NCBI RefSeq assembly: GCF_017848645.1
Contig: NZ_JAFEIF010000018.1
Location: 22,772 to 86,771, forward strand
DNA length: 64,000 nt
Source: Limnohabitans sp.
Lineage (GTDB): Bacteria > Pseudomonadota > Gammaproteobacteria > Burkholderiales > Burkholderiaceae_C
Direction of reading: 5' to 3'
Shown: positions 61,358-64,000 of the stretch, piece after piece
Numbering within the stretch: the stretch's first letter is position 1
How the letters are laid out: the number at the start of each line of letters is the position of its first letter
The notes under the pieces: generated by a model
Seen by the model: only the letters and a program-made list of their open reading frames with translations
The model's database searches: none
What the model was told of the DNA's origin: nothing
Made by a program: the position numbers and the translations under genes

Positions 61358-61813
61358 TCAGCTTAACCAATTTTGGTACCGCAAGCCTGGTATTTGGGCC
61401 AATTCGCACTTGTCGCTGATCAAAATTGCACCCATGGCGAGCGCATGTGCAGCGATCAGAAGGTTTTGGGGCTTGATTGGCAAAGAGCTCAGTCGTGAGT
61501 GTTGTTGCAAGCTCGCGTAATACGGTGCCGAATTGCTTTGCAGTGGCAGCACGTGCAAGGCTTCCATCACGCCATGGTAGTGCTGCATCCATCTCGGGTT
61601 AAGACGACTGGAAAGCGCATCTTCCAATTCGCATTGCACGATCACACTGGTGCACAACTCGGCATCGACGTGGTTCCCCAGCAAGGCTTTGAAACGCTGA
61701 CCGGCCATCCCTGAGGGATTTTTGATCATGTCCAATAAAACCATTGAATCGAGCATATAGATCTCGCCACCTTTCGACAAAGGGCACTGATCGCATGGTG
61801 GATGTTCAATCAT
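61358..61813 (-). CDS. vapC: PIN-domain toxin, VapC-like, with altered active site
   Basis: VapC toxins are PIN-fold ribonucleases. The domain starts MLDSMVLLDMIKNPSG (usual form MLDTNVL), contains CELEDAL and closes with IAAHALAMGAILISD and IPGLRYQNWL. Counted from the ATG at 61756, Asp3 and Glu43 are kept, but the Asp normally before LLIAAHA is Asn98, so cleavage may be weak or lost. The longer frame from 61813 overlaps the antitoxin stop (ATGA). The start at 61756 has an AAGGTGG site upstream and fits the family better. Confidence 0.75.
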   Translation of the reverse strand: MIEHPPCDQCPLSKGGEIYMLDSMVLLDMIKNPSGMAGQRFKALLGNHVDAELCTSVIVQCELEDALSSRLNPRWMQHYHGVMEALHVLPLQSNSAPYYASLQQHSRLSSLPIKPQNLLIAAHALAMGAILISDKCELAQIPGLRYQNWLS

Positions 61814-62109
61814 CCCAACCCCTTGCTTAACGTCGGCAAGGCTTCGTGAATCGGGCCGAGTTCATTCAAGGTCTCAAGGGTTGACAGCAATGCCGCTGGC
61901 GAGCCTTTGCGCAGTTTGCTGGGCAGTGCTTCCAAAACCAGTCGATGTCCCTCTTTTCTCATGATGGCTTCCTTGCCAGGCAACTCGAATTCTTTGGGGA
62001 TCCTGACAGCTTGATTGACCCCATTGCGAAAAAGTCTGACTGGACGACCCGGTGTCTGTTCCGAAGTACTCTTTTCTTCGATTGCCGAAATGGTTTGGTT
62101 GGATTTCAA
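61810..62109 (-). CDS. vapB: Antitoxin, VapB/AbrB-like
   Basis: 99-residue partner of the PIN-domain gene. Residues 22-62 form a swapped-hairpin AbrB/VapB-type DNA-binding domain (RPVRLFRNGVNQAVRIPKEF, LPGKEAIMRKEGHRLVLEAL). The C-terminal Leu-rich stretch should bind and block the toxin. There is no ATG or GTG at the beginning: the start must be TTG at 62109 (or ATT at 62115), an unusual choice for an antitoxin. The gene overlaps vapC by four bases. A palindrome 50 bases upstream could be its own operator. Confidence 0.75.
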   Translation of the reverse strand: MKSNQTISAIEEKSTSEQTPGRPVRLFRNGVNQAVRIPKEFELPGKEAIMRKEGHRLVLEALPSKLRKGSPAALLSTLETLNELGPIHEALPTLSKGLG

Positions 62110-62427
62110 TTGAATTCTTTGTAATTACTTTATAAGAGGTTCATTCTCTCGAATTTAGCATAGGTTGGACCTATGTTCATCGTGGGCTTCGAACCAAGAT
62201 TTCAGGCTTGATGTTCTTGTCATAACACGGGTGGGGGACCATTGAAATGGAGGACAATTAAATTTAATGATTACCTATGTAATATTAAATGATAAAATTA
62301 CCATTTAATAGTACGCCATTTGGCTAGTTTACAGAATTGCGCCATCGAGCATGATGACGACATAGGGTTTCAGATCAATTTGTTGCTCTAAGTTTTTGAA
62401 TTCATGCAAGTTTTTGTGGAGGTTACT
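62110..62427. other. AT-rich, palindrome-rich gap before the adhesin genes
   Basis: About 320 bases, clearly poorer in GC than the rest of the window. It holds the candidate vapBC operator at 62159-62175, the palindrome ATTACCTATGTAAT (62270-62283) and an ATTAAAT/ATTTAAT inverted pair (62284-62309). It also has a good ribosome-binding site, GGAGG, at 62418-62422. No gene is visible. Confidence 0.5.
62159..62175. promoter_or_regulatory. Palindrome, possible VapBC operator
   Basis: CATAGGTTGGACCTATG is a 7-bp perfect inverted repeat with a 3-base spacer, 50 bases before the vapB start. VapB proteins commonly bind such repeats to repress their own operon; that this one does is inferred. Confidence 0.45.
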
Positions 62428-63417
62428 GTGGATAAATCAAGTTCTCAAGGGTCTGCCTTACAGGTTCTGGGTCAAAAAGTAGCTCGAACCATCCTGGCTG
62501 GTTTGGCTTTTGTCACCATCGCCCATTCAGCGGCGGCGCAATCATCTTCATCCCGTGTCAGCATCGACGCCTTCGGTGAGGTGTACACCACGGCTTTGGC
62601 TGCACCAGCAGAGCAAACCAGGGTGCTTGTTTACCGTAACAACCAGGCACCCAATACCTTGCCCGTCAACATCTACCTCAACGGCCAGTACCATGCATCG
62701 TTGCTGCGTGGCGGTTTCACTGAGTTTTGCGCAGCGCCCGGTGCCGTCAACATCAAGGCCGCACTCGATGATGCATCAAGATTGCACACGAGCAAGCTGG
62801 ATGCAGGTCAGCGCTTGGTGCTCAAAGCCGGGCAAACGGTATTTTTAAAAGTGGATGAAAGCACTTCGCCTGTCATTGGTTTGCTCAGCGGTACTGCGGC
62901 TCAAACCAAAGCAGAGATCGAGGGCACACGTCGCCAGATTCACACCATTTCACGCGCCAAAGCGGCCTTGACATGCGGCCAACCTGCTGCGGTTGCTGTG
63001 GTCACCCCTCCACCCGCACCCAAACCCCCAGCACCTCGCGAATACGCGCTTGAAACGGATGCCCTGTTTGAATTTGGCAAGGCGGAAATTCGCGCTTCCG
63101 GTTACAACGCCATCGAGTCTTTGGTGCAACGTTTGCTGCAGGACTTTTCCTCGGTAGAGCGCATTCGTGTCGTGGGGTACACAGATCCCATCGGATCCGC
63201 AGCGTTCAACAAAAAACTTTCTCAGCAAAGAGCCGATGTGGTGGCCCGACAAATCGTCTCTAGAAACATCCCCATTGAGCGCGGTATTGAAGCCGAAGGA
63301 CGTGGACCGATCGAGTTGGTCAAAACCGGCTGTGGCAATACCCCAACGCCTGAAAACAAGATTTGCCATGCGCCCAATCGTCGGGTCATGGTTGTCATCA
63401 CCGGTGCACGTCGCTGA
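62428..63417 (+). CDS. OmpA-family exported protein
   Basis: The start is taken as GTG at 62428 with a GGAGG five bases upstream; an ATG at 62404 lies eight codons earlier. A signal peptide (ILAGLAFVTIAHSAAA, cleavage before QSSSS) leads to a beta-rich N-terminal domain of about 150 residues. That domain recalls PEGA/DUF2846 proteins (RVLVYRNNQ, VNIYLNGQYHASLLRGGF). After a Pro-rich linker (VTPPPAPKPPAP) comes an OmpA-like peptidoglycan-binding domain (ALFEFGKAEI, VGYTDPIGSAAFNKKLSQ, NRRVMVVITG). Likely in the periplasm or outer membrane. The adhesin gene follows after 40 bases. Confidence 0.85.
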   Translation: MDKSSSQGSALQVLGQKVARTILAGLAFVTIAHSAAAQSSSSRVSIDAFGEVYTTALAAPAEQTRVLVYRNNQAPNTLPVNIYLNGQYHASLLRGGFTEFCAAPGAVNIKAALDDASRLHTSKLDAGQRLVLKAGQTVFLKVDESTSPVIGLLSGTAAQTKAEIEGTRRQIHTISRAKAALTCGQPAAVAVVTPPPAPKPPAPREYALETDALFEFGKAEIRASGYNAIESLVQRLLQDFSSVERIRVVGYTDPIGSAAFNKKLSQQRADVVARQIVSRNIPIERGIEAEGRGPIELVKTGCGNTPTPENKICHAPNRRVMVVITGARR

Positions 63418-63457
63418 TCCGTTGCCCCAGAACCCCATTTTTTGAGAGACACACATC

Positions 63458-64000
63458 ATGAGCAAGTCATACAAAATCAAAGTCAATCAAGGCACAGGTG
63501 AGGCCAAGTTTGTGGACATTCCACAGGTGTCAGGCGGCAACAAGCCGTTGGCTGTGAAAGCTGTACCAGGCGGCAAGTACCAGCTGGTGGATGCGAGCAC
63601 GGGTTACGGACCTGAAAACATTCGCGCCAGTCGATCGGGCAAAAATCTCCAGGTTTTCTTTGAGGGCCGTGGTCAACCTGATTTGGTCATTGAAGACTAC
63701 TACGCGGAGGCTCCAGAGGGCTTCAACGGCCTGATTGGTGAGTCCGAGTCGGGGCGCTTTTACGAATACATCCCAGAAACGGCTGTTGGTAACACGGCAG
63801 TTCCTTTGTTGGCCGATGGTTCCAATCAAGTCGGTATGGCCTTGGGTGGTGCTGAGATCAATGCTTCCGGTGCCGCTGTGGGTGCATTGGTCGCTGCGGC
63901 AGCTTTCAATCCCTTGTTGTTGGCGCCGTTGGCACTGCTGGGTGCTGCGGCTGGCGGAGGAGGCGGTGGAGGCGGCGGTGGCGGTGGAACAATAGACACC
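63458..64000 (+). CDS. Large Bap/BapA-type surface adhesin, N-terminal part (3' end outside window)
   Basis: Only the first 181 residues are visible; the frame stays open to the end of the window. Residues 1-115 resemble the prefix domain at the start of BapA/LapF-like giant adhesins: NIRASRSGKNLQVFFEG, PDLVIEDYYAE and ESESGRFYEYIP. A hydrophobic stretch (about 141-165, VGALVAAAAFNPLLLAPLAL) and a run of 11 glycines follow. Such a region is typical before long repeat domains and may help hold the protein in the secretion channel. Type I secretion genes would be expected downstream. The total size is unknown. Confidence 0.7.
   Translation, partial: MSKSYKIKVNQGTGEAKFVDIPQVSGGNKPLAVKAVPGGKYQLVDASTGYGPENIRASRSGKNLQVFFEGRGQPDLVIEDYYAEAPEGFNGLIGESESGRFYEYIPETAVGNTAVPLLADGSNQVGMALGGAEINASGAAVGALVAAAAFNPLLLAPLALLGAAAGGGGGGGGGGGGTIDT

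Noticed and set aside
61756..61813. Cys-X-X-Cys extension (CDQC) on the toxin as a metal site
   Set aside because: These residues lie upstream of the better-supported start at 61756 and are probably not translated, or serve only for coupling.

Overview
The window reads as core chromosome of a betaproteobacterium in the order Burkholderiales, most likely family Comamonadaceae (Limnohabitans/Rhodoferax-like). This is inferred from GC-rich coding DNA, protein resemblance, and neighbourhoods such as hom-thrC-moeA-moaD-moaE-clpB, thrS-infC-rpmI-rplT-pheST-ihfA, hemF-nadD-rsfS-rlmH-maf-rng and smc-zipA-ligA. No database was searched.

1-10.5 kb: the C-terminal part of dnaB, then leftward phoH, a peroxiredoxin and an Mth938-type gene. 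A rightward block follows: alaA, hom, thrC, then the molybdopterin genes moeA, moaD and moaE, closed by a leftward gene of unknown function. 10.5-20 kb: clpB, a thiamine-diphosphate enzyme, a SWIB-domain protein with a histone-like N-terminus, and the two enzymes of the isocitrate branch point, aceA and monomeric icd, facing each other. A tandem operator-like repeat lies before aceA.

20-28 kb: the translation block thrS, infC (AUC start), rpmI, rplT, pheS, pheT and ihfA, with hairpins before thrS, before rpmI and before pheS. Small DUF1840, DUF192 and cold-shock genes follow. 29-41 kb: clpS-clpA, a HerA-like ATPase, yebC, purD, an acyltransferase, then the tightly packed hemF-nadD-rsfS-rlmH-maf-rng run, in which RsfS carries a long Lys/Ala/Pro tail. 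41-48 kb: msbA (leftward), then tolB-pal-cpoB without tolQRA, a YeeE-type thiosulfate permease, tcdA and tRNA-Lys. 48-61 kb: an ABC-F ATPase, then prmB, dapE and dapC leftward (no dapD), smc-zipA-ligA rightward, and serB.

From about 61.3 kb the character changes to accessory DNA. There is a VapBC-type toxin-antitoxin pair whose toxin has lost a conserved active-site Asp, then an AT-rich, palindrome-rich gap. After it come a periplasmic/outer-membrane OmpA-family protein and the beginning of a large Bap-type surface adhesin that runs off the window. This right-hand edge is the most likely place for an unusual system, but its key part is not in view.
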